From the NCBI RefSeq assembly GCF_004563925.1, contig NZ_SPNJ01000002.1:682001-746000 (forward strand): 64,000 nucleotides of DNA, given 5' to 3'. Positions 55,619 to 64,000 of this stretch are shown here, in pieces; within the stretch, counting starts at the first letter, position 1, and each line of letters opens with the position of its first letter. The position numbers were made by a program, and so were the translations under genes. The notes beneath the pieces are model-generated. The model did no database searches, had not been told where the DNA came from, and worked only from the letters and a program-made list of their open reading frames with translations. The DNA is from Herbaspirillum sp. 3R11 (lineage in GTDB: Bacteria; Pseudomonadota; Gammaproteobacteria; Burkholderiales; Burkholderiaceae_D).

Positions 55619-57661
55619 CTACGGTGTGCGGATGTGATCGATCAGCGCAAGGGTGCGTTCGTCAGGCGGCGGCGTCAGTAAACTGACGATCACCAGCGCG
55701 GCGATGCCCACCGGCACGCCGAACAGCCCGGCTGAAATCGGCGCAATGTGGAACCACTGGTTCGCCGCATTGCCGCCAAAGGCCGGATGCGTGGTCAGCA
55801 TGTAGTACACGCACATCACGAAGCCGGCGACGATGCCGGCGACGGCGCCAGGCTGATTGGCGCGCTTCCAGAAGATCCCGAACACCAGTGCCGGGAACAG
55901 CGTCGACGCCGCCAGTGAAAACGCCACCCCCACCATCGACAGGATGTCGCCCGGTTTGAGCGACGCCGCGTACGCGGCCAGCAAGGCCACCACCAGCAGC
56001 AGCAACTTGGAAATCGTCACGCGCTTTTGCGTCGAGGCGGCCGGATCGATCACCTTGTAATACACGTCATGCGACAGCGCGTTGGAAATGGTCAGCAGCA
56101 GGCCGTCGGCAGTCGATAGCGCCGCCGCCAGGCCGCCGGCCGCCACCAGTCCCGAAATGAAATAAGGCAGGCCGGCAATCTCCGGCGTGGCCAGCACGAT
56201 GATGTCGCCGTCGAGTGCAATCTCGCCGAGTTGCACCACGTTGTCGTGATTGAGATCGGTGATGCTGACCAGCGGATTGACCTTGTCGATGTTGGCCCAG
56301 TAGTAGACCCAATCGGGCAGGTGCGCATAGTTGCTGCCGACCAGCGAGGTGTAGATGTCGTACTTCACCAGGATCGCCAGCGCCGGCACCGTGATGTAGA
56401 TCAGCATGATGAAAAATAGCGTCCAGAACACCGACTTGCGCGCCTCGTGCACCGACGGCGTGGTGTAGTAGCGCATCAGGATGTGCGGCAACGCCGCGGT
56501 GCCGACCATTAGGCAAAACACCAGCGCCAGGAAGTTGTTGCGCTTGATGTTGGCCGCGTCCTCGTCCTTGCCGGGGAAGGGTTCGGTCTGCGACACCGGC
56601 GGTTGCGCGCGCGCGATGTTGTAGGCCTTGGCGTCGGTCCACTTGCGTTCTGCTTCTTCGGCGCTCTTGGGATAGGCCGTCAGTGCGCGGCTGGCGCTCT
56701 TGATGTCGGCCAGCGAGGCATGGCTGTTGCGTTTGACCTCTTCGATGTGATGCTGGGCGTCGATGCGGCCTTCTTCCCATGAACGCGGCAGGCTGTGCAG
56801 CTTCTTTTCGTAGTCGTCGGCGCGCGCCTGGAAGATCGCGCTGACTTCCTTTTCCTTGGGATCGTCGGCGATGCGTTTTTCGGCGGCGTTCAGTTTCGGC
56901 AGCACCGAACCGTAGGCAACCTGCGGCACCGGTACGCTGGTGTGCTTGGCCGACAACCAGATCACCGGGATCAGGTAGGCGAACAGGATGATGATGTATT
57001 GCGCCACCTGGGTCCAGGTGATCGCGCGCATGCCGCCGAGGAAGGAGCACACCAGGATGCTGGCCAGCCCGAGGAAGATGCCGATCGAAAAATCAATGCC
57101 GGTGAAGCGCGAGGTGATCAGCCCGACGCCATAGATCTGCGCCACCACATAGGTGAACGAAATGATGATGGTGGCGATCACGGCGAGGATGCGCACCAGG
57201 TTGCCGCTGTAGCGGCCCGGATAGCGTTCGGCCAGGAAATCGGGGATGGTGTATTGGCCGAACTTGCGCAGGTAAGGCGCGATCAGCAGCGCCACCAGGC
57301 AATAGCCGCCGGTCCAGCCCATGATGTAGGCGAGGCCGTCGAAGCCTTGCAGGTAGAGGCCGCCGGCCAGGCTGATGAAGGTCGCCGCCGAGATCCAGTC
57401 GGCCGCCGTTGCCATGCCGTTGAACAGCGCCGGCACGCGTCGTCCGGCGACATAATATTCCGGCACATCGGAGGTGCGGCTGACTACGCCGATGCCGGCG
57501 TACAGCGCGATCGTCACGAACATGAACAGGTAGCCGATCCAGGCGCGCGGCATGCCTTCGTGCTCCAGCACCGCCAATACCAGCAGGAACAGGATGAAGC
57601 CGACCGTGTACCACGAGTAGTAGCGCGTCAGTCGCCAGAAAAAACTCTTGTCACTCTCCAT
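55619..57661 (-). CDS. Sodium:solute symporter, large subunit (SSS family, VC_2705 type)
   Basis: 680-aa membrane transporter, probably Na+-coupled uptake of a small organic acid such as acetate. Start at ATG 57661 (MESDKSFFWRLTRYY), which overlaps the small-subunit gene by 11 nt; an upstream extension is Arg/Trp-rich and lies in another gene. About 13 helices; the SSS hallmarks AADWISAATFISLAGGLYL and RYPGRYSGNLVRILAV are present. Between two helices (about residues 270-400) is a long hydrophilic, helical insertion rich in Lys/Glu. Downstream of the two-component genes that likely control it. Confidence 0.9.
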   Translation of the reverse strand: MESDKSFFWRLTRYYSWYTVGFILFLLVLAVLEHEGMPRAWIGYLFMFVTIALYAGIGVVSRTSDVPEYYVAGRRVPALFNGMATAADWISAATFISLAGGLYLQGFDGLAYIMGWTGGYCLVALLIAPYLRKFGQYTIPDFLAERYPGRYSGNLVRILAVIATIIISFTYVVAQIYGVGLITSRFTGIDFSIGIFLGLASILVCSFLGGMRAITWTQVAQYIIILFAYLIPVIWLSAKHTSVPVPQVAYGSVLPKLNAAEKRIADDPKEKEVSAIFQARADDYEKKLHSLPRSWEEGRIDAQHHIEEVKRNSHASLADIKSASRALTAYPKSAEEAERKWTDAKAYNIARAQPPVSQTEPFPGKDEDAANIKRNNFLALVFCLMVGTAALPHILMRYYTTPSVHEARKSVFWTLFFIMLIYITVPALAILVKYDIYTSLVGSNYAHLPDWVYYWANIDKVNPLVSITDLNHDNVVQLGEIALDGDIIVLATPEIAGLPYFISGLVAAGGLAAALSTADGLLLTISNALSHDVYYKVIDPAASTQKRVTISKLLLLVVALLAAYAASLKPGDILSMVGVAFSLAASTLFPALVFGIFWKRANQPGAVAGIVAGFVMCVYYMLTTHPAFGGNAANQWFHIAPISAGLFGVPVGIAALVIVSLLTPPPDERTLALIDHIRTP

Positions 57662-57944
57662 GCGTGTGCTCGCCGGTTTGTTGTAGTTGTCGTTCCGCAC
57701 GGCCCATCCGGATCGTATAGACCACCACGATCGCCAGATAGACCAGCATGATGCCCTGCGCCGCCATGTAGAACGACAGCGGCCAGCCGAACAGGTTGAC
57801 GCGGTCCAGCTCGCGCGCAAAAAACACCGCGCCGAACGTGATCACGAACCACAGGCCCAGCAGCGTCATGGTCAGGCGACGCGTCTTGTCCCAGTAGCTC
57901 GGTGGTGGCGAGGATGTCGTTGCGGAGGAAGTCTGGTGTTCCAT
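57651..57944 (-). CDS. DUF4212 sodium/solute symporter small subunit
   Basis: 97-aa membrane protein with two helices (about residues 27-49 and 58-80) and the YWxKTRRLTMxLLxxW opening typical of DUF4212 proteins. It always pairs with an SSS-family large subunit, here the overlapping gene downstream. The C-terminus is cytoplasmic and charged. It starts 1 nt before the sensor kinase stop, placing it in one operon with the two-component genes. Confidence 0.92.
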   Translation of the reverse strand: MEHQTSSATTSSPPPSYWDKTRRLTMTLLGLWFVITFGAVFFARELDRVNLFGWPLSFYMAAQGIMLVYLAIVVVYTIRMGRAERQLQQTGEHTHGE

Positions 57945-57945
57945 G

Positions 57946-59502
57946 TCAGCCGATGTCGTCCATGTAGGTCTGGCGCGGCGTCATGCGCAGCGTCACGCGG
58001 AACAGGCAGCCCGGCGCTTTCGGGTCGGTGCTGCGCGGATTGTTGGAGATGTCGACGGTCGCCTCATGCTGCTGCGCAATCTCGCGCACGATGGCCAGGC
58101 CAAGACCGCTGCCGGCGGTGTGGGTGCCGAGGATGCGGTAGAAGCGTTCGAACACGTGGCCGCGTTCAGTCGGCGCGATGCCGGGGCCGGTGTCTTCCAC
58201 TTCAAGGAATGCCTGCCCGGTTTCTTCATCGGCGCGCGCACGCACCGTGACGCTGCCGAGCGCCGGCGTGTAGTGGAGGGCGTTGTCGAGCAGGTTGCTG
58301 AGCAGCTCGCGCAGCATGATGGAGTTGCCCGAGATCATGATGGGATGGCCGGGTTGTTCGAAGCCGAGATCGATGCGCTGCGTGAACGACATCGGCACCC
58401 AGTCCTGTACGACGTTGCGCGCCAGCTCCGATAATTCGATCGGTTCGAACGGCGCGGTTGCCGGCGTCTGGTTTTCGGCACGGGCCAGCGACAGCAATTG
58501 ATTGACGAGGCGCGTGGCCGATTCCGAGCTCTTGGCCAGTTGTTCCAGCGAGCGGTGGATGTCGGCCTGGTCGGTTTGGCGCAGGGCAAGTTCGGATTGC
58601 ATGCGCATGCCCGCCAGCGGCGTTTTCATCTGATGCGCGGCGTCGGCGATGAAGCGCTTTTGCAGCGCGATGGTTTGCGACAATCGTGCCAGCATGTCGT
58701 TGAGCGAACGCACCAGCGGCGAGATTTCTTCCGGCACCTGGCCCGAGTCGATCGGGCTCAGATCATCGGGACGGCGCGCGCGGATACGTTGCTGCAATTC
58801 CGATAGTGGCGACAATCCGCGCGACAAGGCGAACCAGACCAGCGCCAGCGCCACCGGCAGGATCACGAACTGCGGCAGGATCACGCCCTTGATGATTTCA
58901 TTGGCGAGCTGAGCGCGTTTCTCCAGCGTTTCACCGACCTGCACGGTGGCCAGGCGCGGCTCCTTCGACGACGCGGCGCGTTGTTCCGACGTGCGGCGCA
59001 GATCGACTTGTGTGTAGGCGATGCGCACGTCGTTGCCGTGCAGGATGTCGTTGCGGAACTGCACCGAGCCGATGGTCTTGTCTTCGTCAACCGGCGGTTG
59101 CGGCATGTCGCGATCGCCTTCGACGAATTCGCCGCGCGGGCCGGTGATCTGGAAATAGATGTTGTCGATGTCGTCGGCGCGCAGCAGGTCGCGCGCCGAG
59201 ACCGGCAGGCGCGCCACGGTTTTGCCGTTGATTTCGGAGACTTGCTGGGCCAGCACGGTGACGCTGTCTTCGAGCGCGCGGTCGAATGGCTGGTTGGCGA
59301 TCGATTGTGCGATCAGATAGGTGATGGCGATGCTCATTGGCCACAGCAGTAACAGCGGCGCCAGCATCCAGTCGAGGATTTCGCCGAACAGCGAGCGCTG
59401 GATGCGTTCTTCCGGCTGCGTCTCGATGACGGCGCGGCGCTTGCCCTTGGGAGGTGCGGGAGTAACTACTGGTTGCGGATCGATCTGGCGGGCGTCAGGC
59501 AT
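57946..59502 (-). CDS. Sensor histidine kinase (TctE-like)
   Basis: 518 aa. Cytoplasmic N-terminus of about 45 residues, TM1 at about 48-68, a periplasmic 2CSK_N-type sensor (about 70-205), TM2 at about 212-232, a HAMP-like linker, the phosphorylated histidine in DAAHQMKTPLAGM (about residue 300), N box LLSNLLDNALHYTP, and G boxes DTGPGIAP and GSGLGLAIV. Belongs to the TctE/QseC group that often controls carboxylate transporters. Partner is the regulator at 59552-60256; target is probably the symporter downstream. Confidence 0.93.
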   Translation of the reverse strand: MPDARQIDPQPVVTPAPPKGKRRAVIETQPEERIQRSLFGEILDWMLAPLLLLWPMSIAITYLIAQSIANQPFDRALEDSVTVLAQQVSEINGKTVARLPVSARDLLRADDIDNIYFQITGPRGEFVEGDRDMPQPPVDEDKTIGSVQFRNDILHGNDVRIAYTQVDLRRTSEQRAASSKEPRLATVQVGETLEKRAQLANEIIKGVILPQFVILPVALALVWFALSRGLSPLSELQQRIRARRPDDLSPIDSGQVPEEISPLVRSLNDMLARLSQTIALQKRFIADAAHQMKTPLAGMRMQSELALRQTDQADIHRSLEQLAKSSESATRLVNQLLSLARAENQTPATAPFEPIELSELARNVVQDWVPMSFTQRIDLGFEQPGHPIMISGNSIMLRELLSNLLDNALHYTPALGSVTVRARADEETGQAFLEVEDTGPGIAPTERGHVFERFYRILGTHTAGSGLGLAIVREIAQQHEATVDISNNPRSTDPKAPGCLFRVTLRMTPRQTYMDDIG

Positions 59503-59551
59503 GGCTCAGGCCTGCGCGATGTAGGGTGAGGAAACGGAGAAAGCGGCGTGT

Positions 59552-60256
59552 TCAGGCGTTGCTGGCAACGCCGGCGCTCGCGATGGACTCGGGCAGTTTT
59601 TCCAGGCAATAGCCGAGGCCGCGCACGGTAGCGATGCGGATGCCGCCGACTTCGATTTTCTTGCGCAGGCGGTGGACATAGACTTCGATCGCATTATTGC
59701 TGACTTCCTCGCCCCATTCGCATAGATGATCCACCAGCTGTTCCTTGGAAACCAGCCGTCCGGTACGCTGCAATAATACTTCGAGCAGTCCCAGTTCGCG
59801 TGCGGAAAGATCAAGCATTTGTTCGCCGATGTAGGCGATGCGGCCAACCTGGTCGTAGCTGAGCGAGCCGTGGCGGATGACGGTCGGACCGCCGCCGGCG
59901 CCGCGCCGGGTCAGGGCGCGTACGCGCGCTTCGAGTTCGGACAGGGCAAACGGCTTGGCCATGTAATCGTCGGCGCCGAGATCGAGGCCCTGCACGCGCT
60001 GCTCGACCGAGTCGGCGGCGGTGAGGATCAGGACCGGCAGGCGCGAATTGCGCGCACGCAGGCGGCGCAGCACTTCCAGGCCGGACATCTTGGGCAGGCC
60101 GAGGTCGAGGATCAGCAAGTCGAAATCCTGGGTCGACAGCGCAGAGTCGGCTTCGACGCCGTTCTTGACGCAATCGGCGGCATAACCGGAATGGCGCAGC
60201 GAGCGCGTCAAACCGTCAGCCAGAACACTGTCATCTTCTGCAAGCAGGATACGCAT
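59552..60256 (-). CDS. OmpR-family response regulator (TctD-like)
   Basis: 234 aa. Receiver with E8-D9 acidic pair, acceptor D51 (ILDLGLPK), threonine in LTAAD and K102-like lysine in AKPF; then an OmpR/PhoB winged helix (about 125-220) with RVRGLGYCLEK-type ATVRGLGY ending. Upstream of the sensor kinase on the same strand with a 49-bp gap. First gene of the operon RR-HK-DUF4212-SSS. Confidence 0.95.
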   Translation of the reverse strand: MRILLAEDDSVLADGLTRSLRHSGYAADCVKNGVEADSALSTQDFDLLILDLGLPKMSGLEVLRRLRARNSRLPVLILTAADSVEQRVQGLDLGADDYMAKPFALSELEARVRALTRRGAGGGPTVIRHGSLSYDQVGRIAYIGEQMLDLSARELGLLEVLLQRTGRLVSKEQLVDHLCEWGEEVSNNAIEVYVHRLRKKIEVGGIRIATVRGLGYCLEKLPESIASAGVASNA

Positions 60257-60449
60257 CGTGGTAATCCGCGCAGGTGGCGGCCATTGTCTCGAGTTATTTT
60301 AGGAATTTTGCAATATTTTTCTGCATATTCTACTAAATCGAGGCCTATTGCAATGCATAATCAGGCCTGTTCTTGCGTTCGCGCAAACCAGCCTATTTTT
60401 ATGTAAGCCCTTGATAAATCAGCTTAACGCCCGCATTTGGGGTTACTGT

Positions 60450-60458
60450 TGGTATAAT
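60450..60458 (+). promoter_or_regulatory. Extended -10 promoter before the secreted protein
   Basis: TGGTATAAT is a perfect TATAAT with an extended TGn, 28 bp before the ATG at 60486. The -35 region is poor. Leader of about 20 nt with a weak ribosome site. Confidence 0.5.
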
Positions 60459-60485
60459 TTTCGAGTTGATTGTCTTAAAACTGCG

Positions 60486-60896
60486 ATGAAGCGTCTGTTT
60501 GCCATTTTGCTGATCTGTTTGCTGCCCGTGCAAGTCTTTGCAGGGATGCTCACGTACAAGACGGCCATCGACTCGGTGGCGCTTGAGCAGCAAGTGCAAC
60601 AACAGGAGCAATTGCGCCAGGCGCTGGAGCTTGCCGCCGCATCCGGTGCCGACGTCAATGCCGACGATGCCGTAGCCCAGCAGCAGGCGCTGGCCGATTC
60701 CACCGATGGCGACGACGATCTGTCGTATGCCGACACCGAAGATTTTTCCAGCCATGCCGGCGTGGGCGACGAAACCGTGCTCAATCCGGCCATGGCCTTC
60801 GTTTCAGACTCGGCCACACTGGCGCCTGCGCTTCGCAGCGACGATGCGCGCCAACCGCCTTTCCTCCCTCTCGCCGGCCGTCCGCCGCGCGTTTAA
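60486..60896 (+). CDS. Small secreted protein of unknown function
   Basis: 136 aa. Start at ATG 60486, giving a clear Sec signal peptide MKRLFAILLICLLPVQVFAG. The mature part is Gln/Ala-rich helical (VEQQVQQQEQLRQALELAAAS region, about residues 32-52) and then acidic (DGDDDLSYADTEDFS) with a Pro-rich end. No family recognised. The weak ribosome site suggests low expression. Upstream and separate from the Tim44-like gene. Confidence 0.6.
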   Translation: MKRLFAILLICLLPVQVFAGMLTYKTAIDSVALEQQVQQQEQLRQALELAAASGADVNADDAVAQQQALADSTDGDDDLSYADTEDFSSHAGVGDETVLNPAMAFVSDSATLAPALRSDDARQPPFLPLAGRPPRV

Positions 60897-61096
60897 GTCC
60901 CCCATTGCCGTTCGCGGCAAGCACCGGTTTTCGTCCCTAGTGCGGCGATAGCTGATTGCGCGCATCTTGCATTGTCTTGCGTTGCGACCTTGCCATCTGC
61001 TGCATCCGACTTGAATCGGTACAAGCACCAACCTGTTCCTATTGTTCTACGGCCGATGCGACCGCCTTCGCATCACATTCCATCTCAGGAGATAGC

Positions 61097-62050
61097 ATGA
61101 AAAAAGTATTTGTCGCGCTGATAGTGGCTGCGATGACCCTCGCCATCGGCGTCACCAGCGTTGAGGCCAAGCGCCTCGGCGGCGGTGGTTCGATCGGCAA
61201 GCAATCGTCGGGCGCCAGCCGCCAGGCGCAGAGCCCTATGCAGCAAAACCAGGCCGCAGCGGCCAAGCCGGCTGCGCCCGCCGCAGCCCCTGCAGCAGCA
61301 GCGCCGAAGCCTAGCCCATGGAAGGGCATCCTCGGCGGCGCCTTGCTGGGTCTCGGCCTCGGCGCACTGTTGTCGCACTTCGGCCTTGGCGGCGCCATGG
61401 CCAGCATGATCAGCACCATTCTGATGGTCGCCCTGCTGGCTTTCGCCGCCATGTTCATCTACCGCATGTTCCGCCGCAAATCGGAAGCCAACAGCAATAG
61501 CAATGAGCGTCCGGCCTACGCCGCCAATCAGGGCGACTTCAGCAACCAGACGCCGGCCATCGGCTCGCAACTGGAAGCCGAGCAACCGAAGGCGCTGCAA
61601 GGCAATACCTTCGGCAGCGGCGCTGCTGCTGTCGGCGGCGCCAGTGGTGCGGCGTTTGAGCCATCGTCTTACGGCGTTCCTGCGGATTTCGATACGGTCG
61701 GTTTTGTGCGCAATGCCAAGACTTACTTCATCCGTCTGCAAGCAGCCTGGGACAAGGGCGACGCCAACGACATCCGCGAATTCACGACGCCGGAAATGTT
61801 CGGTGAACTGAAGATGCAATTAACCGAGCGCGGCGCCTCGGCCAACCACACCGATGTGGTGTCGCTGGATGCGGACATGCTGGGCGTCGAGACAGTCGGC
61901 AACGACTATCTGGCAAGCGTGAAATTCTTCGGCTTCATCAAGGAAGACCCGAACACTTCGCCGACCCAGTTCAACGAAATCTGGAACCTGTCCAAGCCTG
62001 TCACCGGCAACGGTGGCTGGGTGTTGGCTGGTATTCAGCAATTGTCCTGA
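61097..62050 (+). CDS. Tim44-like domain membrane protein
   Basis: 317 aa. AGGAGATAGC precedes the ATG at 61097. Signal-anchor at about 4-24, a Gly/Ser/Gln/Ala/Pro-rich linker (about 25-75), then two hydrophobic stretches (about 77-97 and 101-120) that likely form the inner-membrane anchor, then the C-terminal Tim44 domain (about 190-317, VRNAKTYFIRLQAAWDKGD, FTTPEMFGELKMQL, IWNLSKPV). Bacterial members are unassigned; the fold is a lipid- or protein-binding cup. Confidence 0.85.
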   Translation: MKKVFVALIVAAMTLAIGVTSVEAKRLGGGGSIGKQSSGASRQAQSPMQQNQAAAAKPAAPAAAPAAAAPKPSPWKGILGGALLGLGLGALLSHFGLGGAMASMISTILMVALLAFAAMFIYRMFRRKSEANSNSNERPAYAANQGDFSNQTPAIGSQLEAEQPKALQGNTFGSGAAAVGGASGAAFEPSSYGVPADFDTVGFVRNAKTYFIRLQAAWDKGDANDIREFTTPEMFGELKMQLTERGASANHTDVVSLDADMLGVETVGNDYLASVKFFGFIKEDPNTSPTQFNEIWNLSKPVTGNGGWVLAGIQQLS

Positions 62051-62070
62051 TCGACGTTTGACCGGACTGG

Positions 62071-62099
62071 AAAGCCGCTCTTCGGAGCGGCTTTTTTTT
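62071..62099 (+). terminator. Intrinsic terminator after the Tim44-like gene
   Basis: AAAGCCGCTC, a TTCG tetraloop, GAGCGGCTTT and eight Ts in total. A textbook rho-independent terminator. Confidence 0.95.
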
Positions 62100-62214
62100 G
62101 CCTGCGGTATCGATGTCCTCAACTCCTACGCCTGCTTGCGCGCTTGTCCTATGTTGCCATCGCGGCGGCGGCCGCATGATGATCCTTTAGTCCAACGATG
62201 CCAAGGAGAACACC

Positions 62215-62637
62215 ATGCAACGACAAGCTTCCGCCGTCTGGAACGGCAGCCTGAGAGACGGCAAGGGCGCACTGACCACTGAGAGCAAGACGCTGGACGC
62301 GACGCAGTATTCGTTTTCCACGCGCTTTGAAAACGGCGTCGGCACCAATCCCGAAGAACTGATTGCTGCCGCGCATGCAGGCTGCTTCTCAATGGACTTG
62401 TCCAGCCGCCTCGGCAAGGCCGGACTCGGCGTCGTACGCATCGATACAAACGCCACGCTGACGCTGGAAAAAGTGGAAGACGGTTTTTCCATCACCACCA
62501 TCGTGCTGGACGTGAAGGCAAAGCTGGAGAATCCGGACCAGGCCAAGTTCGACGAAGCGGTTGATGCGGCCAAGAAGGGCTGTCCGGTATCGAAGGTATT
62601 GAAGGCCGAGATCAGCGTGCGCGCCAGCCTGGTTTAA
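62215..62637 (+). CDS. osmC: OsmC-family peroxiredoxin
   Basis: Thiol-dependent hydroperoxide reductase of the OsmC type, 140 aa. AAGGAGAACACC precedes the ATG. Catalytic cysteines in HAGCFSMDL (about residue 57) and GCPVSKVL (about residue 122); the arginine in the N-terminal half and glutamate in PEELIAAAHAGC match the family. Cytoplasmic; detoxifies organic peroxides. Followed 4 nt later by a convergent small frame. Confidence 0.92.
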   Translation: MQRQASAVWNGSLRDGKGALTTESKTLDATQYSFSTRFENGVGTNPEELIAAAHAGCFSMDLSSRLGKAGLGVVRIDTNATLTLEKVEDGFSITTIVLDVKAKLENPDQAKFDEAVDAAKKGCPVSKVLKAEISVRASLV

Positions 62638-62640
62638 AAC

Positions 62641-62850
62641 CTAGCGCAGGGACTTGGGAGATGAGTCGGGTTGCCGCTCTTGCGTCGGCTCTTCTTCCTG
62701 AGGAAAGACTTGCGGATGGGCTGGCGTGATCTCTGTGGTTGCAGTGCAATCGCACGCCGCAGAGTCATCTTTCGCGCGCAAGGGATAACGCAAAGCCAGC
62801 GGCACGGCGATGATCGCCAGTGCTGCGGTCGCTGCGTCGAGCCAGTCCAT
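62641..62850 (-). CDS. Possible small membrane protein, 69 aa
   Basis: Predicted 69-residue protein with an N-terminal hydrophobic segment (ATAALAIIAVPLALRY, about residues 6-21) and a polar Pro/Glu/Ser tail. It lies directly downstream of the SsuA-like gene on the same strand (26 bp). No good ribosome site and no family, so it may be a real end-of-operon protein or a chance frame. Confidence 0.4.
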   Translation of the reverse strand: MDWLDAATAALAIIAVPLALRYPLRAKDDSAACDCTATTEITPAHPQVFPQEEEPTQERQPDSSPKSLR

Positions 62851-62876
62851 TTTTATTCGTGATCCGGCCGGCGTTG

Positions 62877-63857
62877 TTAAGCCGGTTTCCAGATCGACAC
62901 GTCGGTGGCGTTGACCTTCTTCGGCAGCAAGCCTGCCGCGAAGAAAGCATCGGCGATGCGCTGTTGTTCACCAAGCGCATTTACCACCACCGCACGCACG
63001 TCATAGCTGCGGCGGCTGTTGGCCAGTTCGATGGTCGGCGCATCCAGGCCCCAGATCGGCGCCAGGAAAGCGGCCGCTTCCTTCGGATTCTGGCGTACCC
63101 ACAATCCGGTCTTTTTCAACTCGTCAAACACGATCGCCAGCACATCCGGATGCGCTTCCGCAAACGGCGTCGACGCCAGGTAATAGCGCTGGTAATCGGC
63201 GACATTGCGGCCGTCCGACAAGATGCGCACCTGTGTCTGTTTCTGCACGCCTGCGAGGAACGGATCCCAGGTCACCCAGGCGTCGACGCTGCCGCGTTCG
63301 AATGCGGCGCGACCATCGGCCGGAGTCAGGTAGGCGGCATCGATGTCGCTGAATTTCAGACCGGCTTTTTCCAATGTTGCAATCAACAGGTAATGCACGC
63401 CGGCCGCCTTGGTCACGGCAATCTTCTTGCGCTTGAGATCGGCCACGGTCCTGATCGGCGAATCGGCGCGCACCACGATCGCTTGCGCCGATGGCGACGG
63501 CGCTTCCTGCGCCACGTAAGTCAGTTTTGCGCCGGCCGCCTGGGCGAACACCGGCACGGTATCGGCAACGTCGGCGCTGAGATCGACACCGCCAACGTTG
63601 AGCGCTTCCAGCAGCGGCAGGCCGCTGGAGAATTCATGCCAGCTGATCTTGACGTTGAGCGGCGCCAGCAGTTTTTCGAGCGTGCCGTTGGCCTTGAGCA
63701 CGGTCAGCAGCGTCGAGGATTTTTGATAGCCGATGCGCGCCAGCACCGGTTTGCCGGTTTGTGCGAAGGCGGGTAGGGCGAGGCTGCCGGCTGCAGCGGC
63801 GGAAGTCAGTGTAGCGATGGCCTGGAGCAGGCGGCGGCGTTGCAATTGAGTTGTCAT
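62877..63857 (-). CDS. Aliphatic sulfonate-type ABC transporter substrate-binding protein (SsuA-like)
   Basis: 326 aa periplasmic binding protein. N-terminal RRRLLQAIATL twin-arginine-like sequence and hydrophobic stretch to SLALPAFAQT (cleavage near residue 33). SsuA/TauA motifs in IGYQKSSTLLTVLKANG and DLKRKKIAVTKAAGVHYLL, WVTWDPFLAG and the AF-based ligand pocket follow. Downstream of a permease gene cut by the window edge. Sulfonate or a related organosulfur compound is likely. Confidence 0.88.
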   Translation of the reverse strand: MTTQLQRRRLLQAIATLTSAAAAGSLALPAFAQTGKPVLARIGYQKSSTLLTVLKANGTLEKLLAPLNVKISWHEFSSGLPLLEALNVGGVDLSADVADTVPVFAQAAGAKLTYVAQEAPSPSAQAIVVRADSPIRTVADLKRKKIAVTKAAGVHYLLIATLEKAGLKFSDIDAAYLTPADGRAAFERGSVDAWVTWDPFLAGVQKQTQVRILSDGRNVADYQRYYLASTPFAEAHPDVLAIVFDELKKTGLWVRQNPKEAAAFLAPIWGLDAPTIELANSRRSYDVRAVVVNALGEQQRIADAFFAAGLLPKKVNATDVSIWKPA

Positions 63858-63894
63858 GAGGAGATAAGGTAAGGTCGAACAATAATCAGTCGGG

Positions 63895-64000
63895 TCAGTC
63901 TGGCCGAGAAGCCAGCACGTCGCGCCAGCGCAATTTGCGCGTCTCGATATGTTTGAGCAGGCTGTCGGAAAGTTTGCCTAGCGTGGCCAGGATGATGATG
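63895..64000 (-). CDS. SsuC-like ABC transporter permease, C-terminal fragment
   Basis: Open frame running to the window edge, encoding the last 34 residues: IIILATLGKLSDSLLKHIET, then RKLRWRDVLASRPD and a TGA. This matches the C-terminal end of NitT/TauT/SsuC permeases (LGKLxDxLLxxxExRxLRW). It lies 38 bp upstream of the SsuA-like gene in one operon. The N-terminal part is outside the window. Confidence 0.75.
   Translation of the reverse strand, partial: IIILATLGKLSDSLLKHIETRKLRWRDVLASRPD

Noticed and set aside
1-64000. tRNA, rRNA, insertion sequences or prophage
   Set aside because: No transposase or integrase frames, terminal inverted repeats, rRNA-like sequence or cloverleaf-like stretches were recognised by reading.

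Overview
The window reads as a chromosomal segment of a GC-rich betaproteobacterium, most likely of the Oxalobacteraceae (Herbaspirillum/Collimonas/Janthinobacterium type). The basis is gene order: bamE-fur, hrcA-HAD-nadK-recN-hemH-grpE-dnaK-dnaJ, and perM-hda-HAD-pcnB-folK next to purM are arrangements typical of Burkholderiales. The genus is inference from recalled gene order, not from a search. I see no rRNA, tRNA, CRISPR array, transposase or prophage.

Layout. 1-1497: a secreted reprolysin-like zinc metalloprotease cut by the window edge. 1663-7326: a LacI-type regulator and a five-gene operon (binding protein, two permeases, ATPase, GpdQ-like phosphodiesterase), probably importing and cleaving a phosphodiester or phosphonate. 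7346-8804: barstar-like protein, ExbD, ExbB. 8903-10799: dapB, bamE, fur. 10956-21154: the heat-shock block with hrcA, a HAD hydrolase, nadK, recN, hemH, grpE, dnaK and dnaJ. Good sigma-32 promoters precede grpE and dnaK, and a third sigma-32-like promoter points the other way at an overlooked 30-residue membrane protein. 21441-24152: carbonic anhydrase, panB, deoxynucleoside kinase and a DUF486 membrane protein.

24406-36521: a complete chemosensory cluster (membrane protein with a CheZ-like DxxxQ motif, CheY, STAS protein, CheA, two MCPs, CheW, CheR, CheD, CheB, receiver-EAL c-di-GMP phosphodiesterase). It sits between folK and the deoxynucleoside kinase/panB pair, which are normally contiguous in relatives, so it looks like an insertion into an older operon. 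36536-42096: folK, pcnB, HAD-IB phosphatase, hda and perM (all coupled by 4-nt overlaps), then purM.

42190-55605 is the most interesting part: a two-locus protein/peptide modification-degradation system. Locus A is a circularly permuted ATP-grasp protein, an alpha-E protein and the proteasome-like peptidase Anbu. Locus B is a transglutaminase-DUF2126 protein, an ATP-grasp/alpha-E fusion and a second transglutaminase-like protein. The fusion is a paralogue of two locus A genes but has lost the conserved glycine-rich ATP-grasp segment. A cupin, a GST-like protein and an intracellular PHB depolymerase lie between the loci.

55619-60256: a Na+/solute symporter with its DUF4212 small subunit and a TctE/TctD-like two-component system, all on the minus strand. 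60486-64000: a small secreted protein, a Tim44-like membrane protein, an OsmC protein, a possible small membrane protein, and an SsuA-like binding protein with the tail of its permease.
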